Source: Cycas panzhihuaensis
Taxonomy: Eukaryota; Cycadophyta
Reading direction: 5' to 3'
NCBI GenBank assembly: GCA_023213395.1
Contig: CM041465.1
Span: forward strand, 148,311,741 to 148,375,740
Length of the DNA: 64,000 bases
A model generated the notes under the pieces. The model was not told the DNA's origin. It saw only the letters and a program-made list of their open reading frames with translations, and did no database searches. Both the position numbers and the translations under genes were made by a program. This document shows positions 24,887 through 37,600 of the stretch, piece after piece. The stretch's first letter is position 1. Each line of letters opens with the position of its first letter.

Positions 24887-24898
24887 TGGTATTAGAGC
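24887..24898 (+). other. Primer-binding site of F
   Basis: TGGTATTAGAGC, two bases after the LTR: the tRNA-iMet primer site with one substitution. The same variant is found in element N. Confidence 0.85.
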
Positions 24899-27276
24899 AA
24901 ACTCACTTATAGGCTTTAAGAAACGTTGAATATTCAACAATTCATTTGTTTCTGTAAACATTCTACTCAACAAATTTATTTGGTATTATTAAACCTTTAT
25001 CTTCTATTGTTATTATTTCATATATTTGGTATTGTGGTTCTATATAGCCCTGCATGGCAAACTATATGCTTTGTTTGTGTCTAGCCATTGTCTCAGAGTG
25101 TTTTTTTTCGTTGATTTTTTATTATTCAATAGTTTACATTTTAAACGTTTTATATATATTATATTTTTTTCTATATTTTTACTATGTGACCTGCATGTAT
25201 CCTCTATGTTCCTTTGATGTTGCATGGCCCTTGTTTACTCTCCATTTAGCTTCTGATCTACTCTAAATGACAGCTCTGACGATTGAACTTCTTTTGGTAA
25301 TCGCACAATACAAAATCTAAGAGTTTTTTGCTATTTTCCAAATGTTTTCTTTACAATTTGATGACTAGATACTATACCTAGATTTATTAGACTCCTTCTC
25401 CTTATTGAGTAAGCAAAATTCTGCTATATGACTACTTATTCTAATCATGACTGAGTTCTCTACCTAGTAGTGAAGACAGTTTAGGTTTTCGTCTCTCTGT
25501 TTGTCAGATATCTCTCTCTAAGCATTAGCCTCTTCATAGTTTTTTTAAAATCTCATCACATGCCTATACTATTCCATTGTTTATCTCGTTTTTCAATTAT
25601 TTTTTCTCAATGTTTTTATAAGCTTGGACGCCTAGTCCTTGCACCCACAATAGGGTGATTTCTCAAAACTTTTGGTGATTGATTTGATTGTTTTCATCAA
25701 TCAAACCTCTATCCCTATGTACTCATAGTTCACTGTTCTCTAGCCATTTATCTCATTCTCTACTTATTTTTCTCCAATTTTTCTGATGGATGAAGGGTTC
25801 CTAGACTTTGCACTCTTTGTAGATATTTCTCTAAGATTTCTTAGGCCTCAAGTCAATCGATTTGATCATTTTATCGATCTTTGCATGCATGTAGTTCACC
25901 ATTTTTCTTCTATGTTTCTTATATTTATGACTTTCTTATTTTATTTTTTATATAGTTGGGATTGATTTAATTAGAGTTTATAACCTTTGGCATCAATATG
26001 ATTTGTATTTTTGGCTTAGCCCCCTTTGCTATCAGCGTATGGTCATATGAGAGCCCCCTTGTGGCTATGGTTCAATTCCTTAAGGGGGCATATTTGAAAG
26101 TTTTATTAATTATTTTTTATACTTTTAGTTTTTAAAAGGATTAATCATATTTTATAAGTTTTTGAAGTCTGTAGCCCCCTTTGGACCTTAGCAGGTGGTC
26201 GCATTGGCCTCTACATCAACAAGGGCTTTTTATCTAAGGGGCTTAACCTTCCCCCTTTTAGTATATTTACCATAATGGGTCCTTGTGCTATTTTCTTTAT
26301 AACTTTTGATCTAGGAATTTATTTTCGAATAGTTAGATCACTCAGAAAGGTATTTCAATTATCTATACATTGAAGTAGCTTTTAATGAGATTTGATACTA
26401 TTTTTTAGGGTTTTGGGATTAACGAAGTCAAGGCTTTTGTTTCATCCTAGTTTGGTATATTTTTAAATATTTCAAGCAATTTTTCACTCTAACTCAATAG
26501 ACTTATTTATTATTCAGTGGATAATCAGTTGTTGACTATTTGTTGTCTGTTTTAGAGGCTCACAACTTAATTTTATAGCTAATTACCCTTACTTTAGCCT
26601 CCTAAAGAGAATGAGCCCTTTTAAGAACAAAAACTTCAAACCAATGCACTTAAACTCCTCATAACTCTATTCTAAGACTATCATTTTATTTTTTATCTTA
26701 TAAACTTGATTCTAAAGCTTTTTTTAAAAGCATAATTTTTACTTATTTAAGGTCTACTTTTCCTCCTTAAAGTATTGAATTTAAAGGTGCATTTAGTTGC
26801 ATAAGATCATTCATAAGTACCTTTTTTAAATCCTTGTGAAAGATGTTTTGTAAAAGTATTCATTGAATCCAACTTAAAAGAGTTTTTTTTTATTACTAAG
26901 TTATCTTATAATTGATGAAGAAGGGATTTATTTGAAAGTTCATATATATTTCAAGTTATTTTTTGGCTCATTAGTAAAACATTCTTTAAAGTTAATTTAA
27001 GGAAACATGTATTATACTTGAAAGCTCAAATTAGCTACATTATATTGCTCATTTCATAAGCCTTTATCTTTTAAGGTTCACATATATCATTTTGAAAGGA
27101 TTATTTATCGTATATTTGTCTCATTTCAAAGGAGAACATTTATCTTGCATTATTTTAATGATATATACTTTTCACCTCATTACTTAGTTACCTTATTTTC
27201 ATTTAATTAAGAAAGAACTTTGTTGAAAGAGCATGTGAAAGGAGATTTATTGTAGGTTATTCTCTCATTATATGTT
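24899..27276 (+). other. Leader of element F, with an imperfect tandem duplication
   Basis: About 2.4 kb with no supported gene, unusually long relative to the element. Two diverged units of about 175 bp lie at about 25572-25745 and 25746-25920; each begins near a ttatctc word, includes a 'cttggacgcctag' or 'gttcctagac' block and ends with 'agttcacc/ctgttctc'-like sequence. C-rich blocks near 26020-26060 and 26170-26250 are the only GC-richer parts. Confidence 0.6.
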
Positions 27277-27996
27277 GTGATTAATAAGATCTCAGTGTTT
27301 ATAATGGTAGCTTATCTAAATGACATGATAATTCTCATACTTGATGGCGCTAAGTTTTTACTTTGGATAATTTTGATGAAAACACTCCTTATCTCTAAAA
27401 ATTTGTGGAACTATGTGAACGATGGTTATCATGATTTAAGTGTCAATTCTACTTTATAGGAAGAACAAATATTTAAAGAAAAAATAAAAAAATATAATGA
27501 CACTTTAGCCTTAATTTTTTGTACAATAAATGACACTATATTAACTAATGTTAGTGAAATAACCACCTCTAAAACTATAGGGGATACCTTAAAATCAATT
27601 TATAGGGGAGATACTTTAGAACTAAATGAAACTAACTATATTGATGATGCTTTTCATGTGAGACAGATGTTAGAGTAGGTGAATATTGGTGAAATAGTTA
27701 ATGTTACATGTGTTATTGAAGACTCCAATAAAATTAATTATCACATTATTGCATTTGATGAAGTTATGTATACCTTTGACCTAATTGACTCCCATAAGAT
27801 AAAAGATCAAGAAGACTACATTATAAGGATGCAAGTTGATGATCACTTCAAGGATTATGATAAAGCTAAAGGACATGTGTTCATTCTCTCTCTCAAAGTT
27901 TTCTTAAAATACAAGTACCATAAATTCAAAGAAAATCTAAAGATGTATGTGATAAACATTAAGGGGGAGAATGTTAGGTTAATGTTCACCACCTAG
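27277..27996 (+). pseudogene. Element F gag (UBN2-type), two stops
   Basis: A frame from about 27303 encodes MKTLLISKNLWNYVNDGY, the conserved copia Gag core. After a stop at 27457 it continues through a helical segment (EEQIFKEKIKKYNDTLAL), then another stop near 27676, and then an open stretch to 27994, the last 25 bases of which are the 3' LTR. The second half has no motif I recognise. No CCHC knuckle or pol domain follows. Capsid-like role inferred from the first half only. Confidence 0.7.
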
Positions 27997-28267
27997 CATT
28001 GCATTAGGAGTGTGCATGCCACTAGAGTCATTATCTTAAGTATTAATTTAATGTTTTATTTATTTTTTATAATATTTTGAATGGAGGTTAAGGTTGGCTC
28101 TTGCCTGCCTCTTGAATATAAATTATGAGTCTCAAAACCCTGGTGTTCTTCATCATCACCTGCAATCATTAGAAATGATGTACTCTTTTAATATAGACTA
28201 ATATAATTTGCAATATGGATTGGTTTATGTATTCAATGCTTTGCTCTCATCTCCATTTTACTCTTCA
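27972..28267 (+). repeat. Element F 3' LTR
   Basis: 296 bp, TGTTAGG to CTTCA, preceded by the polypurine tract and followed by the tgatc target duplication. Confidence 0.9.
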
Positions 28268-28272
28268 TGATC

Positions 28273-29470
28273 AACCTAAAAAATATGATTAACTTTAGAA
28301 AATAGAATAACTTTCTATCTAATCTATTTGATCAACCTACTCTATCTAGATTGATTCCAAATTGGTTGCATTATTGTACCTCCTAGATTAACTAGCATAG
28401 ATTGACCTTGATCTTGATTGACCTACATATTATAATTGAACTCATAGTGATACTAAAATATTAATATCATAATCATATAAGTTAGAACTTGATTATGTAG
28501 TAGCCTCTTTAACATAAAATAGGATTAGCATCTTCAAGCTAACATCAACCTGCCCAATCTCTTTAACATGGAACTAACCTATTTTATTATGGATCAACTT
28601 ATAAATTTGATTGAAAAGATCAATCAACACTCTTATGTTAATAAATGATAGACAACCCCTTATAGTCAATGAATAAAGTCATCAGATGCAGGAATGGATC
28701 GGTTAAAGATTGTCCTCAATCGATCAATCTAATGATGACGCAGATTGACCCTTAGATGCTTGACACGGTTGCCCTATGATTAGGTGCCTTTAAGTCAAAA
28801 ACTGGATCAATAAAAATGGATCATCTTTGAGAAATATGGATCACTAACATAGTCCCCTCTAATAAGTGGTGTTGTTTTATAATTTGAAATCAAATATATG
28901 TTAACTTATCATAAGAACTTCACAACATAGAGAACTACAACTAGGATCTTTGACAAACAACGAAATATAACCCCTCTTTAGTATATAAAAAATCTTATAC
29001 ATATATTTATATTAACCTATACAAACATAATAGTATTTACAAATCATTTTACAATACACAAAAGAATAAATTACAATCATACATATAGCCCTTTGGTTCA
29101 TAATACATACTTTGTCTTCTTATAGGCCTTCACTTCTAACTCCTCTCATATACACTCACTCTATGCCTTAACAAGAATTTATATAACAACATCAAATCAT
29201 ATTTAACTTTGAGCTTTGTAGTCAGATAGTACTACCTCCATTAGTGCTTTTGTACTTCTAGTAAGCTCCTCTTCTTTTTCAAATTCACCTATATACATTG
29301 CCTTTATCAATACTTTTATGCATCTTCTTACTAGTCAACCCTTTCTTTTTTCCTTTTGTCATTTTATCTTCCTTATACCAACCTTAGTATAGTGGTCAAT
29401 ATCTATCCAACATGGATATCATTAACACTTTGCATGGTTATACCTATCTTTGTGTGATGCCCATATTACC
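28273..29470. other. Unassigned AT-rich stretch
   Basis: No supported gene. The first 600 bp are rich in the words gatcaacc and gattgacc on both strands and are the sequence into which F inserted. A short pyrimidine run near 28852-28866 resembles a minus-strand polypurine tract, but no LTR could be matched beside it. Confidence 0.5.
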
Positions 29471-29474
29471 ATTA

Positions 29475-30075
29475 TTATGTGTTATTGTCTTCCACCAGGA
29501 ATCTACATACAAAGTCATATGTCATAACTTTAATATTATCTATATTAACTATGAATCTACCATTGAACAAACCCACCAAATGAGCACTACCACAATAAAT
29601 CTCTATGCATGCTTTTATTTGTGTATTCTCCACATAAACCTCCATGTTATTATTAAAGCACATCTCTAATGTGCTCTTCTTAGTTTTTACCTTAGCTAGG
29701 TTTGTATTATTTATCTCAGATCTTATAGGCTCTTCACGAACCTCTCCCTTCAATTACAAAAGGCTTGCTCCTATGTGTAAGCTCTCTCCCTCAACTTCCT
29801 CATCTTTCTTTGTTATATCAACTTAATCTTTTAGCCCTCTCTCAACAAGACTTTCCTCAAATAACTCATAACTTATATGTGCTTCTTCAATAAGCATAAG
29901 AGCATAGGTGCACTCCACCTCCTCTAACATGCAACTAAAATACTCGTTTACATCTCCTCCAAACTCTTCTTCATCCTCTACTTCTCTTCCCAAAGGGTTA
30001 AAAGCCTATAACACCAAAGGTTCCTTAAAAGACATTATTGTAATGCCACCTCCTATGACCTTTTATGTATATCCT

Positions 30076-30118
<43 letters not shown>

Positions 30119-30388
30119 AGAGAGAGAGAGAGAGAGAGAGAGAGCTACGATCATCCTTATCCTCATCCCAATCGAGTGTGAAGCTATCCATAACTCGATC
30201 TCTAATTTTATTCCACTCTATAATCTTTTTGTTATCTTTCTTTACTCTCTCATTCTACATACTCCCCCACTATAACTTTGCTTCACCATTTAAACTTCTT
30301 GTAGTAAATTTCACCCTAGTAAAGTCCCATAAATTCCTCAACATAAACTATCATTCCATTGCTTTTAGCCTTCTATCCATCTTTGGAG
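29475..30388 (-). pseudogene. Decayed reading frame with a gag-like start
   Basis: Read from 30388 leftward, the minus strand has a frame with scattered stops. It includes RVKFTTRSLNGEAKL followed by a Trp and, after a basic stretch, IIEWNKIRDRVMDSF: the spacing and hydrophobic/Trp pattern of a gypsy Gag core. An acidic region (EEAHISYELFEESLVERGLKD) and an open part down to 29475 (MEVYVENTQIKACIEIYC) follow; I do not recognise these. A TA/GA microsatellite interrupts it. It may be the gag of a gypsy element adjacent to D, but the gag call is only an inference from composition. Confidence 0.35.
30078..30146. repeat. Compound (TA)n-(GA)n microsatellite
   Basis: About 18 TA units followed by about 15 AG/GA units. 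It accounts for the Tyr-Ile and Arg-Glu runs in the frames that cross it. Confidence 0.95.
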
Positions 30389-30762
30389 TGTGTCTTTCCC
30401 AATAATTCTCCTCACACATTGAAATGACAATGAAAAATAAAGAGAGCAAAGGCGGTACTTTTATTAAATTATGAAACAAATTATAGAAATAAACTTACAA
30501 TGGACATTAAAAGGAGTACCAAAGTATAATATCTTAAGAGAACAAATACATAATAATCTCTTACTATAATCCATGACCCTTAAAATGAATAAAAGAGGGT
30601 CTTTCTTTAAACAATTCTAGTGGCAGGATAAATGGCCCTACATTTCATTGGAGGACTTAACATCCTATGAACAAAGTTTAATAGTTAACACTAACAATTA
30701 ACTGCCTAGTGGTTTACCACTTGCTAGTGCTCTATTCTACTAATAAGGTATAGTCATATAAT
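30389..30762 (-). repeat. Probable 3' LTR of gypsy D
   Basis: This lies immediately left of the pyrimidine run agtccccctctct (30765-30777), which is the polypurine tract of D on the minus strand. The right edge is well placed. The left edge (TG at 30389) is a guess, because no partner LTR was found in the window. Confidence 0.4.
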
Positions 30763-30789
30763 AAGTCCCCCTCTCTAATAAGTTAAGTC

Positions 30790-33240
30790 CTCAAAGTATT
30801 AGAGATGAGAATATTACCTAATCAACTCATCTGACTCCTAAGTCATTTCTTCTACATCATAATTTACCCACTACACTAAATGCTCAGAGATGGTCTAATC
30901 TTAAAGATGGCATTGATGGTTGACAATCATACAATATTGGGGAATGGTAAGGATTTGCTTATCATTGACAATGGAAAGGGTCGTATAAGGGATAATGTTT
31001 TTGTCTAAGCACTTTTTCAAGTATGAGACATGGAAAACATTATGGATTCTAGTATTTGGAGGAAGGGCATATGCAATTTTGCTAATTTTTTTAAGGACTC
31101 TATATAGGCCATAATATTGAGGGCTTAACTTATGGCTTATTTAGAATGTGAGAGAGTGTTGTTTATGAGGTTGGAAATGAAGGAATACTAAATAACCAAT
31201 GGTAAATGCATAATTAAAATAGTGGTAGTCAACAAGTTACTTCATATAATTTTGTGCAATGGCTAGGTTTTTAAAAATTTGATCACTCTCTTGAATCTTT
31301 TGTTAGGCCATGATTATATGGAGGTTGGTGGCTAAGGTATGATAGGATGGTGGGCGATATTTATATAAAGCTAGAAATGGGGATATAACTATGGATGAAT
31401 GGTATGATGAGTTACATCAATACTTTACCAAGGGTAGCCGTGAAGTCCACTTATCTTGATGGTCTAAAGTAAAATAACATAAGTAAGTCTCAAGGGTTTT
31501 ATTTGGAACCCTAAACTAACCATTGATTTAAGGATTGTACACTATAATCATGTTAAATGAGGTTCTTGTTGCTAAAAAAATTCTTACAAAAAATAGATAG
31601 TAAACATAGGGTTCCTATTACAAATAATAGTTGAGGGAAAGCTATGGAGTCAAAAGATAATTTTAATGTAGAGATCAACAAGATAAGATGATTTATAGGA
31701 ACTATGAACAGAAATGAGATGCACACATTTGGTGACTCTATCGATGACCACCTCAATTGAGTCAAATCTAACTGATGTAGGTAAACCCATGATAAAATCC
31801 ATAGCTTTGTCTTTCCATTTACCCTATGGGGTGCATAGGGGTTAAAGAAGAGCTGGCAAGGCCTTAGTGTCTACTTTGTCTCTTTGGCAAATATCATATT
31901 CTAACATAACTATAAGATATGGGGACAAAATAAATCTACATAAATATGTTAATATGTCTTATCAAATCCTGAGTGGCCTCCTAAGGGGATGAAATGATAT
32001 TTTGTTAAAAATATAAGATATGAAAGTGGAGGCTTTTTCGATGAAGATATGGTTTTCAAATAGCAAATAGGTATTGTGGGTTGACCATTCCTTTAGGTTA
32101 TGAGCTTTATTCATCCATTGGGAATAGTTGGGTTATTCTTTATTTTTGACATCTAACTCTTCTAGCCATTGAGGGTGATGTTTTAAGATGGCATCAATAA
32201 CTAGACCAAGGGCAATGGAATCAGATAAAAGGTAAGAAAGGGCATATTCAATCATATTGTCCTTGCCCTTTTTATAAGATATAGTGAAGTCAAATACTTA
32301 TAAGTTATCAATCCACTTCTCTTATTCTTTGGATAATACCAATTGATCCAATAGGCAGTAGAGGTTATGGTGATCAGTAAGAATAATGAATTTTGAACTC
32401 CTAATGTATTGTCATCACTTATCCATTATGTGTAAGATTGCTTTTATTTTTTATATACATGGATAACCAAAGTTTATGGTCTTTATGTTTTTTACTTTCT
32501 TAAGCAATAAGGTAGAAGTTTTGTATAAGGACTACTCCCAAGCCAAATCCTAATGCATTATATTTAAGTTAAAATGGTTGTGTAAAGTTTGGGATGGGAT
32601 GGGAAGTATTGGACTAGAAGTTATGACTAGTTTGAGGTGGGAGAAAGTAGCTTTTGCATCAAAGGATGATTGAAATGAGTCTTTATGGAGTAGGTTAGTT
32701 AGTGGGGCTACCAAGGAAGCATAGTTATAGAGAAAGTGCCTGTGAAGACTAGTAAGGCTAAGAAACGCATGTAATTTCATAAGATTTATAAGGTTTGGCC
32801 AAGTAATGATGATCGATATTTTATTAAGATCCACTCATACCTTTTCTAATAATATAATATGCCCTAAATGTTATAATTTAGCTTTTCTAAAATCCCATTT
32901 AGAGAGTTCTACATATAATTAATATTGATATAAAATTAGGAGGATAGTTTCTAAGTGATAGAGGTAGTGGTCGAAGCAAGAACTATAGATGAGTATATCA
33001 TCAGAGAAGATGAGTATAAACTTTTGAAGATAAGAGGCAAATATTCTATTTATGAGAGTTTGAAAAGTAAGAGGGGCATTGCTCAGAACTCAAAGTGGCC
33101 ATGATAGGTTCTAACAGTTACCTTATGGCAGCCTTCGAGGGCAATTGGAATTTAGTAATACCTTAATTGTAAATCTAGTTTACGAAAAATAAAGGTGCCA
33201 TGAATATCATCAAACATATCATAAATTCTTGGGGTGTGAA
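30790..33240 (-). pseudogene. Gypsy D pol, 3' half: RT C-part, RNase H, integrase, chromodomain
   Basis: From the right: RT with LDLQ and the active site FSDDILIYS (about 32975-33000, both Asp kept); the RT thumb (FLSLTSLHRHFLYNYASLVAPLTN is the decayed version, 32550-32834); RNase H; an integrase zinc-finger end (CQ then TKALPALL); the core starting MDFIMGLP (near 31790), ending near 31560; a C-terminal RIHNVFHVSYLKK segment (about 31030-31070); and a chromodomain trace with HLV.WVNYDVEEMT (30840-30890). Order and chromodomain make it a chromovirus of Ty3-gypsy. Intact relatives use the chromodomain to target heterochromatin. Many stops. RT continues at 42607 beyond LINE-B. Confidence 0.8.
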
Positions 33241-33256
33241 ACTTATTCTTTATCAT
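33241..33256. repeat. Target-site duplication of LINE-B, left copy
   Basis: acttattctttatcat, repeated exactly at 42591-42606 directly after the poly(A) tail. In D it belongs to the RT codons. Confidence 0.95.
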
Positions 33257-33461
33257 AAGAGTGTTGGGATGCCTGTGTAGCATTTGGAAGGACATATAGG
33301 CAGTGGAGGAGACAGGCACTGAGAAGAGGACTTAGAGATGGGTGGATAGGCTTGTTTGAGAGGAATGTGGCACCAGAAGGACATTTGAGATAGGATAAAA
33401 TCCCTTACAATTAAGACAGAAGCTTATTTATTTTATTTTATTTTTATCTAGAAATACTTAA

Positions 33462-34694
33462 ATGGAAAAGGATCAAATAAACCAAAACCAATCTCATAAT
33501 TTCCCCTAGGGGAGATCTTACTCTGAAGTTTTAACATTAGGTGAAGAGGAAGACTATGACTTAACCCCTATAGTCCAGGATAACAAAGTAAGATTGCAAA
33601 TCCCTAAGAAACTAGTGGAGAAAATAGAGAAATACTGGGAGAACTACCTAGTGGGTAGATTCTCCAGACCCAAACCAAGATTGGAAGTCATAAGGAGTTG
33701 GACTAGGAATAGATGGAGGATCGTGGGCTCTGTGGAAGTCATAACAATACCAAAGGGGTGTGTCCTATTCTAGTTCATTGTGCAGGAATATATGACCAAT
33801 ATTCTCCTAAAGGCTCCTTAGATATTAGGGAGAAAGGCACTAATATTGGAAAAATGGCATAGTGATTTTGACCCTTCAATTCCCATGGCTAAGCAAGCAC
33901 TAATGTGGATCTAGCTCCTTGGGATCCCACTACAATTGTCGAATATGGAGATCCTGAAGGGGGTGGCAAAAGCCATTCGCCCCCTCCTAGTGGTCGATTC
34001 TGCTACCAAAAATAGAAGTAGGCTAATCAATGCCAGGTTTTGTGCCCTAGCTAGGATTGATAAACCCATCTTGGATGAAGTGTGGATTGATATAGAGGAT
34101 TGGAGCAAGGCACAACTATTGATATATGAGAGGGATGATTTCAGATGCTTAGCTAGGCCATTTTCCACATAAATACCCAGGGGACAAGAAAGAGAAGGAG
34201 GTAAATCAAGAAGAGAACATTATATCTGAGGATAATTCTCAAAAGGTGGTGGAGGCTCAAGAGCTGGGGAGAGGCGAGAGCCCTCTCAGGGAGCATGGGA
34301 TTGAGGAGATGGGGTTTAACCCCAACAAGGAGGATTCCCTCTATGAGGGAGGAGAGTAGGAAGTTCAGGCTCTAGAACTAATAGAAGTGATAGAAATGGG
34401 AGGGATCCTAGGGAAAACTATTCCGAAAGGAGAGAGTAAGGAGATTCCACCTCGGGTGGACCAGATCGACATGGGTCAAAAGAAGATCATGGATATTAGG
34501 TCTAAGAGATGGGTGGGTAGGCCCCCCTGAAGATATTGAGAGAGAGGGAAGCGACAACTCAAGTAGATCAGGGTAATCAGAAAACCCTAAATGATGGATT
34601 CCTGGAAGGCCCCAGACTAAGATCTGGAGCTGAAGGACATGACTCGTCTAGAGGAGAGGTAGTAGGGATTTGGAAGTAAAGGAAGAAGAGATGA
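33462..34694 (+). pseudogene. LINE-B ORF1 (DUF4283-like, zinc knuckle lost)
   Basis: The start at 33462 (MEKDQ) is placed as in LINE-A. The DUF4283-like RNA-binding region includes DLTPIVQDNKVRLQIP, the GCVLF strand, WHSDFDPSIP and the PLLVVDSATKNRSRLIN motif (33960-34035). The CCHC knuckle of LINE-A is broken here by an indel near 34155 (FRCL, then HFPHKYPG in another frame, last Cys replaced by Tyr); a compensating shift near 34527 restores the frame. The tail is acidic and Pro/Gly-rich. The stop TGA (34692-34694) overlaps the ORF2 ATG. ORF1 proteins of plant LINEs bind the element RNA and act as chaperones. Confidence 0.8.
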
Positions 34695-37600
34695 AGCTCA
34701 TATTATGGAATGTTAGGGAGTTGAATCCACCCTGTAAACAAAGGATTTTAAGAGATATGAGAATGAGAGAACTACCAGATCTAATCTTTCTATAGGAAAC
34801 AAAGTTAAACATGGAAAATAGCTTAAGAGCTAAGAATAAAATCTAGAAGAAAGTGGAATGTAAAGGAGTAGATAACAGTCAAGGGACAGGAGGTCTAATG
34901 GTGATGTGGAACCCGAATGAATGGATAGGGGAAACCTTCAAGAAGGAGGAATCTTATATATCTATGTGGTTCACATGCAGGAGAAATAATTTAAAATGGC
35001 TAGCTACAAATATCTATGCCCCAAACATTCCTGAGGACAAAAAGAAGTTATGGGATAGAATCTTGGAAGTTTATGGGGAATGTGGAGCACCTTGGATGGT
35101 GGTTGGAAATTTTAATATAGGTCTATGCATGGGGGAGAAGAGAGGGGTCTAAGAGGGATGGTCGAATAGTATGCATAAGTTTAGATGTTTCATGTAGAAG
35201 GGGGGGTTAGCAGATGTAAAGCTTAGAGGAGCATCTTTCACCTAGTCAAAGAAGAGGTTGGGGAACTAACTTATTTAGATTAATTTAGATAAAGTTATGG
35301 TAAATTATAAATGGGCTAGGTGCTTTAATGATTTTACTATAGAGGCGTTACCAAAAATTAAATATGATCACTTCCCTCTCTAGTTCCTTTTCTCAGACAT
35401 AAAGAAACATAAGGGGTCTCCTTTGAGATTCGAAATGATGTGGATTAGACATCCAGACTTCAAAACAAAGGTGGAGGAATGGTGGGAGGTGCCAATTCAG
35501 GGGCATGCCATGTTCATATTTTTGAAAAAGTTGGATTGGGTAAAGAGGCAAGTGATGAGTTGGAACAAGAAAGTGTTCTAGAATATCCACAATGTCAAGG
35601 AATAAACTATCAAGAATTTGAATGTCGTTGAGAGTAGGATTCAAGATGAGGACAAGACCCAGGCTTTGGATAAAGAAGAAAGATAACTAGTCAAAAAGTT
35701 AAAGGAGCTATTAATCAAAGACGAAATACATTGGAGGTAAGAGTCAAGGTCCATATGGCTAAGAGAAGGGGATAGAAATACCAAATTCTTCCATATGACC
35801 ATAGTAAAGCATAGAGCTAGAAACAGGATTAGCAATCTTCAAAGGGAAGACAGATTGAAAGTGAATTGTCTAGAAGATTTAAAGGACTGCAGGGACCTGT
35901 TTACTAAATCACGGGGCAAGGATATGGATGCTAGAAAGGACTTCCTGAGGCCTATACCTAGATTGGTCAATGAGACTCAGAATGTTATTCTAACAGTGCC
36001 CTTTACTCAGGAAGAAGTAAAGAAGGTAGTGTTTAGCATGAAGAGAGACAAAGCTCCCAAACCAGATGGATTTCCCCTAGGTTTTTTCTAGGAATTTTGG
36101 GATATAATTAAGGAGGATCTTATGGAGGCTATGTAAGAGTTTCATACAAATTAAAAGATCCTTTAAGAATGGCAAGCCACATTTCTGGTCCTAATTCCAA
36201 AAAAGGATGGGACCAAGAGGATAGAGGAGTTCCATCTTATCAACCTCTATAATGTGAAGTATAAGATCTTAACAAAGGTGTTGGGCAATAAATTAAAAAA
36301 GTTTATCCCTCAAATTATCCCCCAGAATCAAGATGGTTTCGTGTAAAGCAGACAGATCACATATGGTATACTTGTGGTCCATGAAAATATTCACTCAACC
36401 AAGGAAAGGAAGGAGCCTAGTATGCTAATAAAGATCAATATATCGAAGACCTTCGATAAAGTCTCCTGGGATTGCCTCATGGAGTGCTTGGACGCATTTA
36501 GGTTTGGAGAGGGATGGAGAGCATGAATGAAGCTCTGCATCTCCAATCCCCAATATTATGTCATTATTAATGGTACATTGTCTAGATATTTTCTAGGCTA
36601 CAAAGGGTTGAGACAAGGAGACCCTCTATCCCCTTACCTTTTCATAATTTTGGCAGAACTGTTGGGTAGGGCCACAGAGGCTAACAAATGACAGGGGCTT
36701 ATTAAAGGCTTAAGACGTACATCTGGTATGGATAATATTGTGCACCACCAATTTACAAATGTCAACATATTTTTGGGGAAAGCAACCATAAGAGAGGCTA
36801 TCAGGTTTAAAGAAGGATTAAGAAGCTTCTAAATGGTCATAAACCATAAGGTAAACTTGAATAAAAGTAGTGTTTACTTTATAAATACCACAGTGACTAC
36901 CCAGAGGAGGATTAGTAGAATTTTGGAGATGGAAATCAGGAAGTTGCCAACCATCTACCTTGGAATGCCCCTATTTATAGGGAAGATGACTAGGGATATG
37001 CGGAATCCCCTCATTGATCAGATTCAAAGGAAGTTAGCTAGATGAAAGGGGGCTCTCCTTAGCCAAGATGGGAAGCTTCAGCTAGTGGCTACCTCCTTAC
37101 AAAGCATTCCCATTTTCTGGATGTTTATTTTTAGATTACTAAGCATAGTCTCATTAGTGTCGGAATCCATCTAGAAAAGATTCCTCTAGTCTTAGCTTAA
37201 GGAGAAAGAGAGAATCCACGTGGTGAGATGGAACAAAGTGTGTGTCCCGAGATGGACTAGTGGCTTAAATCTTAAAAGAATGCCATTATTTAATTATGCC
37301 CTTGTGGCTAAGCTTAGTTGGAATATGATCAAAGGTGGGGAAGGCCTTTGGGAAAAGATCATATCCCAAAAGTACCTTCAGGGTAACTCCCTACTAATTG
37401 AGAATATAGTCCCCCCCACTGGTTCAACAGTCTGGAGGAGTATTCTCAAGTCCAAGAACATATTAAAGACTAGGTTGAAGTGGAGATTGGGTGATGCGAA
37501 TACTATTAACTTTTGGGAGGATGTATGGTGCAGCGAAAAAGGATTAAAGAGTAGGATTGATCTTGCTTCTATATAGGCCCCTTATGTAAGATTATTTGGG

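Larger units (their letters stand above)
24589..28267 (+). mobile_element. Element F: complete gag-only copia-like LTR element
   Basis: 3.68 kb, plus strand. LTRs are 24589-24884 and 27972-28267 (296 bp each), the primer site is at 24887, and the polypurine tract aagggggagaa ends at 27971. A perfect 5-bp target duplication tgatc lies at 24584-24588 and 28268-28272. The only coding trace is a UBN2-type gag placed directly before the 3' LTR, preceded by a leader of about 2.4 kb. With no protease, integrase or RT, it fits the TR-GAG class and must have been mobilised by another element. Confidence 0.9.

Noticed and set aside
25026-25266. Short hydrophobic frames on both strands in the F leader
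   Set aside because: Overlapping frames in T-rich sequence, no conservation seen between them or with other leaders; no gene call justified.
28480-28866. A second LTR of D left of a polypurine-like run at 28852-28866
   Set aside because: The sequence to its left does not resemble 30389-30762, so no LTR pair can be claimed.
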